Shown: positions 26,163 through 36,202 of the stretch, piece by piece
Layout: the number at the start of each line of letters is the position of its first letter
How positions within the stretch are numbered: position 1 is the first letter of the stretch
DNA from: Nocardioides panzhihuensis
GTDB taxonomy: Bacteria > Actinomycetota > Actinomycetes > Propionibacteriales > Nocardioidaceae
NCBI RefSeq assembly: GCF_013408335.1
Contig: NZ_JACBZR010000003.1
Span: 1-64,000, forward strand
DNA length: 64,000 bases
Reading direction: 5' to 3'
Notes under the pieces: model-generated
What the model was told of the DNA's origin: nothing
Seen by the model: the letters and a program-made list of their open reading frames with translations, nothing else
The model's database searches: none
Made by a program: the position numbers and the translations under genes

Positions 26163-27464
26163 TCATCGACGGGCCTCCGGGTCGCAGGTCGGGTGTGTGC
26201 GGGTGCCGTCGTCGATCGCGAGAGGTTGGCGGCAGATGAGGCAGGTTGGGGCGGGTGCGCAGTAGCGGGCCCAGGCGTCGGCGAACGCGGCACGCTGGTA
26301 GCCCTTGGCTTGTCCGGTGTCGAACCGGATCGTGTCGGATCGGATGTCGAAGTCGCGCAGCAGGAAACCGAGTTTCATCGCGGTCAGACCTTGCAGCGGG
26401 TTGGAGTAGGTCGCCCACGGTGCCTCGGGGTCGTCCTTGAGCCGGTCGAGCAGGACCGAGGTGGGCAGCGCTTCGGCGTCACCGAACGCGGTACGGCAGT
26501 CGGTCAGCAGTCGGGTTTGCAGGGTGGTCTGTGCGTTGGCGTCGCGGGTCTCGGTGAGGGTGACGCAGGCTTCGCGGCCGATCTCGGGCCAGTCGCCTCC
26601 GGCAAGGTCGGCGATCGCGAGCAGAGGTTCCCAGGTGTCGGCGGCGCGGTCCTCGACCGGCATGTCCGGGGTGGCGGTGCCGAGGTGGTCATGATGCGCG
26701 ACCACCCACTGGTTCAGCCGCTTTCGGAGGTTGTCCAGCGCTGGACCATCACGGCGAGTCCGGTACGGCGCGACGGACTCACCAGGCGCGCGACGACGCA
26801 TCCGGATAACGACGGCGCGGTCCTCGATGGTGTCCGGCATCGCACCGATCCCAGCGAGGGCGGCCATGGCGAATGTCTGGATGCGCTCGACGCTCGAGTT
26901 AGCGGCGTTGTAGCGCAGCGCGGGCCGGTTGCGCTGGTGTCCGGCGTTGAGCAGGCCGCGTAGGTCTTCGTTCTCGCCTGCCTTGGGTCCGAAGATGGTG
27001 TCGGCCTCGTCGAGCAGGATCGTGGGCGGGTTCTTCGTCTTCATCCCGATGGAGCGGTAAACGGCGCTGGGTGAGGCGTTGACGGTGAGCAGCGGGTCAT
27101 GGCAGGTCGCCTCGGCCAGGTCGAGCAGCCGCGACTTGCCGCATCGTTTCTCCGGGGCACGGATCACCAGGCGGGGCGCGTGGGCCCACACGGGTACGGC
27201 GTGGGTGGCGGCGATCCAGAGAACGACCCCGGTCATGGCGTGAGCATCGGGGAGGATGACGTACTTCCCGATCGCATCGCGAACCTCGTTGAGCAGCAGC
27301 TCTCCCGCGTTGGGCGCGAAGTCGGCCGGGGTGAGCCTTTCCTCACCCGGGCTGACCGTGACGTTCTCGGCGGTGGTGGTGTCGTCGGCCATGGGTTGTT
27401 CCTCCGGGTTGGGTTCCGAGTTGGGCGTTGTCTGGTCGTCTCGTTGGTCGAAGGCGTGGGTCAT
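26163..27464 (-). CDS. DUF3631 ATPase, 2,008-array copy 6
   Basis: Identical 433-residue product. Confidence 0.88.
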   Translation of the reverse strand: MTHAFDQRDDQTTPNSEPNPEEQPMADDTTTAENVTVSPGEERLTPADFAPNAGELLLNEVRDAIGKYVILPDAHAMTGVVLWIAATHAVPVWAHAPRLVIRAPEKRCGKSRLLDLAEATCHDPLLTVNASPSAVYRSIGMKTKNPPTILLDEADTIFGPKAGENEDLRGLLNAGHQRNRPALRYNAANSSVERIQTFAMAALAGIGAMPDTIEDRAVVIRMRRRAPGESVAPYRTRRDGPALDNLRKRLNQWVVAHHDHLGTATPDMPVEDRAADTWEPLLAIADLAGGDWPEIGREACVTLTETRDANAQTTLQTRLLTDCRTAFGDAEALPTSVLLDRLKDDPEAPWATYSNPLQGLTAMKLGFLLRDFDIRSDTIRFDTGQAKGYQRAAFADAWARYCAPAPTCLICRQPLAIDDGTRTHPTCDPEARR

Positions 27465-27878
27465 GCGGCGCTCCGGGTCGCGGCGCGGCGGAAGCCGGAC
27501 AGGATCGTGTTCTCGGCCTCGTAGGCGGTGTAGGCGCGAGCGGCGATGTGCCCAGCGGCAGCGACCAACAGCCGGTCGAGCGCGGAGTGTTCGGTGATCA
27601 GGTCGCGTGCAACCAACTTTCCGACTGTGGCGGCCGCGACGAAGAGCGCGGCGTTTCGGCCGCCCTTGGTCGCGTCCAGCAGACCCGCGACGCCGTTTGC
27701 GTGGTCGCCGTTGATCGCGATGTCGAAGACGCGGTTTACGTACGCGTCCGGGTCGCGCAGTGGCTCGCCGGACCCGATCGGCTGTAGTGGTCGGGCCTGT
27801 GTCCTAGAACCGTCCTGAGAGCGGTTCTGTGACTGATCCCGCGACGGCCAGGTGATCGCGGCGGCTGATCTTGCTCAT
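27461..27878 (-). pseudogene. Prim-pol 3' remnant joined to xis 5' stub, junction 6
   Basis: Same structure as at 17421-17838; junction base A (27832). Confidence 0.8.
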
Positions 27879-27922
27879 CAGTGGGCCTCCTTGGCGCTCG
27901 TGTTGTGGGTTGAGGTGGGGTG

Positions 27923-28130
27923 AGCCGTACCAGCCGTACCAGCCGTACCAACGGCGTGTTTCGGCTGGTCAGGTGCGGATTTTGGGTGGTACGGCTTTGG
28001 TACGGCTGGTACGGCTTGGGATTTCTGGTACGGCTTTGGTACGGCTCGATTTCCCAAGCCGTACCACTCGGAATCGTGGCCTGACCTCGGAAAACAGGGT
28101 CTTGGTACGGCTGGTACGGCTGGTACGGCT
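27923..28130. repeat. Iteron cluster copy
   Basis: Twelve iterons arranged as at 770-977. Confidence 0.75.
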
Positions 28131-28170
28131 TGGGGCCCTCGACGTGTCGCCGGTCGGGTGGGGTGGGTGG

Positions 28171-29472
28171 TCATCGACGGGCCTCCGGGTCGCAGGTCGG
28201 GTGTGTGCGGGTGCCGTCGTCGATCGCGAGAGGTTGGCGGCAGATGAGGCAGGTTGGGGCGGGTGCGCAGTAGCGGGCCCAGGCGTCGGCGAACGCGGCA
28301 CGCTGGTAGCCCTTGGCTTGTCCGGTGTCGAACCGGATCGTGTCGGATCGGATGTCGAAGTCGCGCAGCAGGAAACCGAGTTTCATCGCGGTCAGACCTT
28401 GCAGCGGGTTGGAGTAGGTCGCCCACGGTGCCTCGGGGTCGTCCTTGAGCCGGTCGAGCAGGACCGAGGTGGGCAGCGCTTCGGCGTCACCGAACGCGGT
28501 ACGGCAGTCGGTCAGCAGTCGGGTTTGCAGGGTGGTCTGTGCGTTGGCGTCGCGGGTCTCGGTGAGGGTGACGCAGGCTTCGCGGCCGATCTCGGGCCAG
28601 TCGCCTCCGGCAAGGTCGGCGATCGCGAGCAGAGGTTCCCAGGTGTCGGCGGCGCGGTCCTCGACCGGCATGTCCGGGGTGGCGGTGCCGAGGTGGTCAT
28701 GATGCGCGACCACCCACTGGTTCAGCCGCTTTCGGAGGTTGTCCAGCGCTGGACCATCACGGCGAGTCCGGTACGGCGCGACGGACTCACCAGGCGCGCG
28801 ACGACGCATCCGGATAACGACGGCGCGGTCCTCGATGGTGTCCGGCATCGCACCGATCCCAGCGAGGGCGGCCATGGCGAATGTCTGGATGCGCTCGACG
28901 CTCGAGTTAGCGGCGTTGTAGCGCAGCGCGGGCCGGTTGCGCTGGTGTCCGGCGTTGAGCAGGCCGCGTAGGTCTTCGTTCTCGCCTGCCTTGGGTCCGA
29001 AGATGGTGTCGGCCTCGTCGAGCAGGATCGTGGGCGGGTTCTTCGTCTTCATCCCGATGGAGCGGTAAACGGCGCTGGGTGAGGCGTTGACGGTGAGCAG
29101 CGGGTCATGGCAGGTCGCCTCGGCCAGGTCGAGCAGCCGCGACTTGCCGCATCGTTTCTCCGGGGCACGGATCACCAGGCGGGGCGCGTGGGCCCACACG
29201 GGTACGGCGTGGGTGGCGGCGATCCAGAGAACGACCCCGGTCATGGCGTGAGCATCGGGGAGGATGACGTACTTCCCGATCGCATCGCGAACCTCGTTGA
29301 GCAGCAGCTCTCCCGCGTTGGGCGCGAAGTCGGCCGGGGTGAGCCTTTCCTCACCCGGGCTGACCGTGACGTTCTCGGCGGTGGTGGTGTCGTCGGCCAT
29401 GGGTTGTTCCTCCGGGTTGGGTTCCGAGTTGGGCGTTGTCTGGTCGTCTCGTTGGTCGAAGGCGTGGGTCAT
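28171..29472 (-). CDS. DUF3631 ATPase, 2,008-array copy 7
   Basis: Identical 433-residue product. Confidence 0.88.
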   Translation of the reverse strand: MTHAFDQRDDQTTPNSEPNPEEQPMADDTTTAENVTVSPGEERLTPADFAPNAGELLLNEVRDAIGKYVILPDAHAMTGVVLWIAATHAVPVWAHAPRLVIRAPEKRCGKSRLLDLAEATCHDPLLTVNASPSAVYRSIGMKTKNPPTILLDEADTIFGPKAGENEDLRGLLNAGHQRNRPALRYNAANSSVERIQTFAMAALAGIGAMPDTIEDRAVVIRMRRRAPGESVAPYRTRRDGPALDNLRKRLNQWVVAHHDHLGTATPDMPVEDRAADTWEPLLAIADLAGGDWPEIGREACVTLTETRDANAQTTLQTRLLTDCRTAFGDAEALPTSVLLDRLKDDPEAPWATYSNPLQGLTAMKLGFLLRDFDIRSDTIRFDTGQAKGYQRAAFADAWARYCAPAPTCLICRQPLAIDDGTRTHPTCDPEARR

Positions 29473-29886
29473 GCGGCGCTCCGGGTCGCGGCGCGGCGGA
29501 AGCCGGACAGGATCGTGTTCTCGGCCTCGTAGGCGGTGTAGGCGCGAGCGGCGATGTGCCCAGCGGCAGCGACCAACAGCCGGTCGAGCGCGGAGTGTTC
29601 GGTGATCAGGTCGCGTGCAACCAACTTTCCGACTGTGGCGGCCGCGACGAAGAGCGCGGCGTTTCGGCCGCCCTTGGTCGCGTCCAGCAGACCCGCGACG
29701 CCGTTTGCGTGGTCGCCGTTGATCGCGATGTCGAAGACGCGGTTTACGTACGCGTCCGGGTCGCGCAGTGGCTCGCCGGACCCGATCGGCTGTAGTGGTC
29801 GGGCCTGTGTCCTAGAACCGTCCTGAGAGCGGTTCTGTGACTGATCCCGCGACGGCCAGGTGATCGCGGCGGCTGATCTTGCTCAT
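29469..29886 (-). pseudogene. Prim-pol 3' remnant joined to xis 5' stub, junction 7
   Basis: Same structure as at 17421-17838; junction base A (29840). Confidence 0.8.
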
Positions 29887-29930
29887 CAGTGGGCCTCCTT
29901 GGCGCTCGTGTTGTGGGTTGAGGTGGGGTG

Positions 29931-30138
29931 AGCCGTACCAGCCGTACCAGCCGTACCAACGGCGTGTTTCGGCTGGTCAGGTGCGGATTTTGGGTGGTAC
30001 GGCTTTGGTACGGCTGGTACGGCTTGGGATTTCTGGTACGGCTTTGGTACGGCTCGATTTCCCAAGCCGTACCACTCGGAATCGTGGCCTGACCTCGGAA
30101 AACAGGGTCTTGGTACGGCTGGTACGGCTGGTACGGCT
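29931..30138. repeat. Iteron cluster copy
   Basis: Twelve iterons arranged as at 770-977. Confidence 0.75.
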
Positions 30139-30178
30139 TGGGGCCCTCGACGTGTCGCCGGTCGGGTGGGGTGGGTGG

Positions 30179-31480
30179 TCATCGACGGGCCTCCGGGTCG
30201 CAGGTCGGGTGTGTGCGGGTGCCGTCGTCGATCGCGAGAGGTTGGCGGCAGATGAGGCAGGTTGGGGCGGGTGCGCAGTAGCGGGCCCAGGCGTCGGCGA
30301 ACGCGGCACGCTGGTAGCCCTTGGCTTGTCCGGTGTCGAACCGGATCGTGTCGGATCGGATGTCGAAGTCGCGCAGCAGGAAACCGAGTTTCATCGCGGT
30401 CAGACCTTGCAGCGGGTTGGAGTAGGTCGCCCACGGTGCCTCGGGGTCGTCCTTGAGCCGGTCGAGCAGGACCGAGGTGGGCAGCGCTTCGGCGTCACCG
30501 AACGCGGTACGGCAGTCGGTCAGCAGTCGGGTTTGCAGGGTGGTCTGTGCGTTGGCGTCGCGGGTCTCGGTGAGGGTGACGCAGGCTTCGCGGCCGATCT
30601 CGGGCCAGTCGCCTCCGGCAAGGTCGGCGATCGCGAGCAGAGGTTCCCAGGTGTCGGCGGCGCGGTCCTCGACCGGCATGTCCGGGGTGGCGGTGCCGAG
30701 GTGGTCATGATGCGCGACCACCCACTGGTTCAGCCGCTTTCGGAGGTTGTCCAGCGCTGGACCATCACGGCGAGTCCGGTACGGCGCGACGGACTCACCA
30801 GGCGCGCGACGACGCATCCGGATAACGACGGCGCGGTCCTCGATGGTGTCCGGCATCGCACCGATCCCAGCGAGGGCGGCCATGGCGAATGTCTGGATGC
30901 GCTCGACGCTCGAGTTAGCGGCGTTGTAGCGCAGCGCGGGCCGGTTGCGCTGGTGTCCGGCGTTGAGCAGGCCGCGTAGGTCTTCGTTCTCGCCTGCCTT
31001 GGGTCCGAAGATGGTGTCGGCCTCGTCGAGCAGGATCGTGGGCGGGTTCTTCGTCTTCATCCCGATGGAGCGGTAAACGGCGCTGGGTGAGGCGTTGACG
31101 GTGAGCAGCGGGTCATGGCAGGTCGCCTCGGCCAGGTCGAGCAGCCGCGACTTGCCGCATCGTTTCTCCGGGGCACGGATCACCAGGCGGGGCGCGTGGG
31201 CCCACACGGGTACGGCGTGGGTGGCGGCGATCCAGAGAACGACCCCGGTCATGGCGTGAGCATCGGGGAGGATGACGTACTTCCCGATCGCATCGCGAAC
31301 CTCGTTGAGCAGCAGCTCTCCCGCGTTGGGCGCGAAGTCGGCCGGGGTGAGCCTTTCCTCACCCGGGCTGACCGTGACGTTCTCGGCGGTGGTGGTGTCG
31401 TCGGCCATGGGTTGTTCCTCCGGGTTGGGTTCCGAGTTGGGCGTTGTCTGGTCGTCTCGTTGGTCGAAGGCGTGGGTCAT
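30179..31480 (-). CDS. DUF3631 ATPase, 2,008-array copy 8
   Basis: Identical 433-residue product. Confidence 0.88.
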   Translation of the reverse strand: MTHAFDQRDDQTTPNSEPNPEEQPMADDTTTAENVTVSPGEERLTPADFAPNAGELLLNEVRDAIGKYVILPDAHAMTGVVLWIAATHAVPVWAHAPRLVIRAPEKRCGKSRLLDLAEATCHDPLLTVNASPSAVYRSIGMKTKNPPTILLDEADTIFGPKAGENEDLRGLLNAGHQRNRPALRYNAANSSVERIQTFAMAALAGIGAMPDTIEDRAVVIRMRRRAPGESVAPYRTRRDGPALDNLRKRLNQWVVAHHDHLGTATPDMPVEDRAADTWEPLLAIADLAGGDWPEIGREACVTLTETRDANAQTTLQTRLLTDCRTAFGDAEALPTSVLLDRLKDDPEAPWATYSNPLQGLTAMKLGFLLRDFDIRSDTIRFDTGQAKGYQRAAFADAWARYCAPAPTCLICRQPLAIDDGTRTHPTCDPEARR

Positions 31481-31894
31481 GCGGCGCTCCGGGTCGCGGC
31501 GCGGCGGAAGCCGGACAGGATCGTGTTCTCGGCCTCGTAGGCGGTGTAGGCGCGAGCGGCGATGTGCCCAGCGGCAGCGACCAACAGCCGGTCGAGCGCG
31601 GAGTGTTCGGTGATCAGGTCGCGTGCAACCAACTTTCCGACTGTGGCGGCCGCGACGAAGAGCGCGGCGTTTCGGCCGCCCTTGGTCGCGTCCAGCAGAC
31701 CCGCGACGCCGTTTGCGTGGTCGCCGTTGATCGCGATGTCGAAGACGCGGTTTACGTACGCGTCCGGGTCGCGCAGTGGCTCGCCGGACCCGATCGGCTG
31801 TAGTGGTCGGGCCTGTGTCCTAGAACCGTCCTGAGAGCGGTTCTGTGACTGATCCCGCGACGGCCAGGTGATCGCGGCGGCTGATCTTGCTCAT
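31477..31894 (-). pseudogene. Prim-pol 3' remnant joined to xis 5' stub, junction 8
   Basis: Same structure as at 17421-17838; junction base A (31848). Confidence 0.8.
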
Positions 31895-31938
31895 CAGTGG
31901 GCCTCCTTGGCGCTCGTGTTGTGGGTTGAGGTGGGGTG

Positions 31939-32146
31939 AGCCGTACCAGCCGTACCAGCCGTACCAACGGCGTGTTTCGGCTGGTCAGGTGCGGATTTTG
32001 GGTGGTACGGCTTTGGTACGGCTGGTACGGCTTGGGATTTCTGGTACGGCTTTGGTACGGCTCGATTTCCCAAGCCGTACCACTCGGAATCGTGGCCTGA
32101 CCTCGGAAAACAGGGTCTTGGTACGGCTGGTACGGCTGGTACGGCT
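31939..32146. repeat. Iteron cluster copy
   Basis: Twelve iterons arranged as at 770-977. Confidence 0.75.
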
Positions 32147-32186
32147 TGGGGCCCTCGACGTGTCGCCGGTCGGGTGGGGTGGGTGG

Positions 32187-33488
32187 TCATCGACGGGCCT
32201 CCGGGTCGCAGGTCGGGTGTGTGCGGGTGCCGTCGTCGATCGCGAGAGGTTGGCGGCAGATGAGGCAGGTTGGGGCGGGTGCGCAGTAGCGGGCCCAGGC
32301 GTCGGCGAACGCGGCACGCTGGTAGCCCTTGGCTTGTCCGGTGTCGAACCGGATCGTGTCGGATCGGATGTCGAAGTCGCGCAGCAGGAAACCGAGTTTC
32401 ATCGCGGTCAGACCTTGCAGCGGGTTGGAGTAGGTCGCCCACGGTGCCTCGGGGTCGTCCTTGAGCCGGTCGAGCAGGACCGAGGTGGGCAGCGCTTCGG
32501 CGTCACCGAACGCGGTACGGCAGTCGGTCAGCAGTCGGGTTTGCAGGGTGGTCTGTGCGTTGGCGTCGCGGGTCTCGGTGAGGGTGACGCAGGCTTCGCG
32601 GCCGATCTCGGGCCAGTCGCCTCCGGCAAGGTCGGCGATCGCGAGCAGAGGTTCCCAGGTGTCGGCGGCGCGGTCCTCGACCGGCATGTCCGGGGTGGCG
32701 GTGCCGAGGTGGTCATGATGCGCGACCACCCACTGGTTCAGCCGCTTTCGGAGGTTGTCCAGCGCTGGACCATCACGGCGAGTCCGGTACGGCGCGACGG
32801 ACTCACCAGGCGCGCGACGACGCATCCGGATAACGACGGCGCGGTCCTCGATGGTGTCCGGCATCGCACCGATCCCAGCGAGGGCGGCCATGGCGAATGT
32901 CTGGATGCGCTCGACGCTCGAGTTAGCGGCGTTGTAGCGCAGCGCGGGCCGGTTGCGCTGGTGTCCGGCGTTGAGCAGGCCGCGTAGGTCTTCGTTCTCG
33001 CCTGCCTTGGGTCCGAAGATGGTGTCGGCCTCGTCGAGCAGGATCGTGGGCGGGTTCTTCGTCTTCATCCCGATGGAGCGGTAAACGGCGCTGGGTGAGG
33101 CGTTGACGGTGAGCAGCGGGTCATGGCAGGTCGCCTCGGCCAGGTCGAGCAGCCGCGACTTGCCGCATCGTTTCTCCGGGGCACGGATCACCAGGCGGGG
33201 CGCGTGGGCCCACACGGGTACGGCGTGGGTGGCGGCGATCCAGAGAACGACCCCGGTCATGGCGTGAGCATCGGGGAGGATGACGTACTTCCCGATCGCA
33301 TCGCGAACCTCGTTGAGCAGCAGCTCTCCCGCGTTGGGCGCGAAGTCGGCCGGGGTGAGCCTTTCCTCACCCGGGCTGACCGTGACGTTCTCGGCGGTGG
33401 TGGTGTCGTCGGCCATGGGTTGTTCCTCCGGGTTGGGTTCCGAGTTGGGCGTTGTCTGGTCGTCTCGTTGGTCGAAGGCGTGGGTCAT
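32187..33488 (-). CDS. DUF3631 ATPase, 2,008-array copy 9
   Basis: Identical 433-residue product. Confidence 0.88.
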   Translation of the reverse strand: MTHAFDQRDDQTTPNSEPNPEEQPMADDTTTAENVTVSPGEERLTPADFAPNAGELLLNEVRDAIGKYVILPDAHAMTGVVLWIAATHAVPVWAHAPRLVIRAPEKRCGKSRLLDLAEATCHDPLLTVNASPSAVYRSIGMKTKNPPTILLDEADTIFGPKAGENEDLRGLLNAGHQRNRPALRYNAANSSVERIQTFAMAALAGIGAMPDTIEDRAVVIRMRRRAPGESVAPYRTRRDGPALDNLRKRLNQWVVAHHDHLGTATPDMPVEDRAADTWEPLLAIADLAGGDWPEIGREACVTLTETRDANAQTTLQTRLLTDCRTAFGDAEALPTSVLLDRLKDDPEAPWATYSNPLQGLTAMKLGFLLRDFDIRSDTIRFDTGQAKGYQRAAFADAWARYCAPAPTCLICRQPLAIDDGTRTHPTCDPEARR

Positions 33489-33902
33489 GCGGCGCTCCGG
33501 GTCGCGGCGCGGCGGAAGCCGGACAGGATCGTGTTCTCGGCCTCGTAGGCGGTGTAGGCGCGAGCGGCGATGTGCCCAGCGGCAGCGACCAACAGCCGGT
33601 CGAGCGCGGAGTGTTCGGTGATCAGGTCGCGTGCAACCAACTTTCCGACTGTGGCGGCCGCGACGAAGAGCGCGGCGTTTCGGCCGCCCTTGGTCGCGTC
33701 CAGCAGACCCGCGACGCCGTTTGCGTGGTCGCCGTTGATCGCGATGTCGAAGACGCGGTTTACGTACGCGTCCGGGTCGCGCAGTGGCTCGCCGGACCCG
33801 ATCGGCTGTAGTGGTCGGGCCTGTGTCCTAGAACCGTCCTGAGAGCGGTTCTGTGACTGATCCCGCGACGGCCAGGTGATCGCGGCGGCTGATCTTGCTC
33901 AT
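33485..33902 (-). pseudogene. Prim-pol 3' remnant joined to xis 5' stub, junction 9
   Basis: Same structure as at 17421-17838; junction base A (33856). Confidence 0.8.
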
Positions 33903-33946
33903 CAGTGGGCCTCCTTGGCGCTCGTGTTGTGGGTTGAGGTGGGGTG

Positions 33947-34154
33947 AGCCGTACCAGCCGTACCAGCCGTACCAACGGCGTGTTTCGGCTGGTCAGGTGC
34001 GGATTTTGGGTGGTACGGCTTTGGTACGGCTGGTACGGCTTGGGATTTCTGGTACGGCTTTGGTACGGCTCGATTTCCCAAGCCGTACCACTCGGAATCG
34101 TGGCCTGACCTCGGAAAACAGGGTCTTGGTACGGCTGGTACGGCTGGTACGGCT
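33947..34154. repeat. Iteron cluster copy
   Basis: Twelve iterons arranged as at 770-977. Confidence 0.75.
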
Positions 34155-34194
34155 TGGGGCCCTCGACGTGTCGCCGGTCGGGTGGGGTGGGTGG

Positions 34195-35496
34195 TCATCG
34201 ACGGGCCTCCGGGTCGCAGGTCGGGTGTGTGCGGGTGCCGTCGTCGATCGCGAGAGGTTGGCGGCAGATGAGGCAGGTTGGGGCGGGTGCGCAGTAGCGG
34301 GCCCAGGCGTCGGCGAACGCGGCACGCTGGTAGCCCTTGGCTTGTCCGGTGTCGAACCGGATCGTGTCGGATCGGATGTCGAAGTCGCGCAGCAGGAAAC
34401 CGAGTTTCATCGCGGTCAGACCTTGCAGCGGGTTGGAGTAGGTCGCCCACGGTGCCTCGGGGTCGTCCTTGAGCCGGTCGAGCAGGACCGAGGTGGGCAG
34501 CGCTTCGGCGTCACCGAACGCGGTACGGCAGTCGGTCAGCAGTCGGGTTTGCAGGGTGGTCTGTGCGTTGGCGTCGCGGGTCTCGGTGAGGGTGACGCAG
34601 GCTTCGCGGCCGATCTCGGGCCAGTCGCCTCCGGCAAGGTCGGCGATCGCGAGCAGAGGTTCCCAGGTGTCGGCGGCGCGGTCCTCGACCGGCATGTCCG
34701 GGGTGGCGGTGCCGAGGTGGTCATGATGCGCGACCACCCACTGGTTCAGCCGCTTTCGGAGGTTGTCCAGCGCTGGACCATCACGGCGAGTCCGGTACGG
34801 CGCGACGGACTCACCAGGCGCGCGACGACGCATCCGGATAACGACGGCGCGGTCCTCGATGGTGTCCGGCATCGCACCGATCCCAGCGAGGGCGGCCATG
34901 GCGAATGTCTGGATGCGCTCGACGCTCGAGTTAGCGGCGTTGTAGCGCAGCGCGGGCCGGTTGCGCTGGTGTCCGGCGTTGAGCAGGCCGCGTAGGTCTT
35001 CGTTCTCGCCTGCCTTGGGTCCGAAGATGGTGTCGGCCTCGTCGAGCAGGATCGTGGGCGGGTTCTTCGTCTTCATCCCGATGGAGCGGTAAACGGCGCT
35101 GGGTGAGGCGTTGACGGTGAGCAGCGGGTCATGGCAGGTCGCCTCGGCCAGGTCGAGCAGCCGCGACTTGCCGCATCGTTTCTCCGGGGCACGGATCACC
35201 AGGCGGGGCGCGTGGGCCCACACGGGTACGGCGTGGGTGGCGGCGATCCAGAGAACGACCCCGGTCATGGCGTGAGCATCGGGGAGGATGACGTACTTCC
35301 CGATCGCATCGCGAACCTCGTTGAGCAGCAGCTCTCCCGCGTTGGGCGCGAAGTCGGCCGGGGTGAGCCTTTCCTCACCCGGGCTGACCGTGACGTTCTC
35401 GGCGGTGGTGGTGTCGTCGGCCATGGGTTGTTCCTCCGGGTTGGGTTCCGAGTTGGGCGTTGTCTGGTCGTCTCGTTGGTCGAAGGCGTGGGTCAT
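34195..35496 (-). CDS. DUF3631 ATPase, 2,008-array copy 10
   Basis: Identical 433-residue product. Confidence 0.88.
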   Translation of the reverse strand: MTHAFDQRDDQTTPNSEPNPEEQPMADDTTTAENVTVSPGEERLTPADFAPNAGELLLNEVRDAIGKYVILPDAHAMTGVVLWIAATHAVPVWAHAPRLVIRAPEKRCGKSRLLDLAEATCHDPLLTVNASPSAVYRSIGMKTKNPPTILLDEADTIFGPKAGENEDLRGLLNAGHQRNRPALRYNAANSSVERIQTFAMAALAGIGAMPDTIEDRAVVIRMRRRAPGESVAPYRTRRDGPALDNLRKRLNQWVVAHHDHLGTATPDMPVEDRAADTWEPLLAIADLAGGDWPEIGREACVTLTETRDANAQTTLQTRLLTDCRTAFGDAEALPTSVLLDRLKDDPEAPWATYSNPLQGLTAMKLGFLLRDFDIRSDTIRFDTGQAKGYQRAAFADAWARYCAPAPTCLICRQPLAIDDGTRTHPTCDPEARR

Positions 35497-35910
35497 GCGG
35501 CGCTCCGGGTCGCGGCGCGGCGGAAGCCGGACAGGATCGTGTTCTCGGCCTCGTAGGCGGTGTAGGCGCGAGCGGCGATGTGCCCAGCGGCAGCGACCAA
35601 CAGCCGGTCGAGCGCGGAGTGTTCGGTGATCAGGTCGCGTGCAACCAACTTTCCGACTGTGGCGGCCGCGACGAAGAGCGCGGCGTTTCGGCCGCCCTTG
35701 GTCGCGTCCAGCAGACCCGCGACGCCGTTTGCGTGGTCGCCGTTGATCGCGATGTCGAAGACGCGGTTTACGTACGCGTCCGGGTCGCGCAGTGGCTCGC
35801 CGGACCCGATCGGCTGTAGTGGTCGGGCCTGTGTCCTAGAACCGTCCTGAGAGCGGTTCTGTGGCTGATCCCGCGACGGCCAGGTGATCGCGGCGGCTGA
35901 TCTTGCTCAT
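35493..35910 (-). pseudogene. Prim-pol 3' remnant joined to xis 5' stub, junction 10 (G variant)
   Basis: Junction base G (35864), exactly 10,040 bp (five units) from the other G junction at 25824. Otherwise as at 17421-17838. Confidence 0.8.
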
Positions 35911-35954
35911 CAGTGGGCCTCCTTGGCGCTCGTGTTGTGGGTTGAGGTGGGGTG

Positions 35955-36162
35955 AGCCGTACCAGCCGTACCAGCCGTACCAACGGCGTGTTTCGGCTGG
36001 TCAGGTGCGGATTTTGGGTGGTACGGCTTTGGTACGGCTGGTACGGCTTGGGATTTCTGGTACGGCTTTGGTACGGCTCGATTTCCCAAGCCGTACCACT
36101 CGGAATCGTGGCCTGACCTCGGAAAACAGGGTCTTGGTACGGCTGGTACGGCTGGTACGGCT
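35955..36162. repeat. Iteron cluster copy
   Basis: Twelve iterons arranged as at 770-977. Confidence 0.75.
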
Positions 36163-36202
36163 TGGGGCCCTCGACGTGTCGCCGGTCGGGTGGGGTGGGT
36201 GG

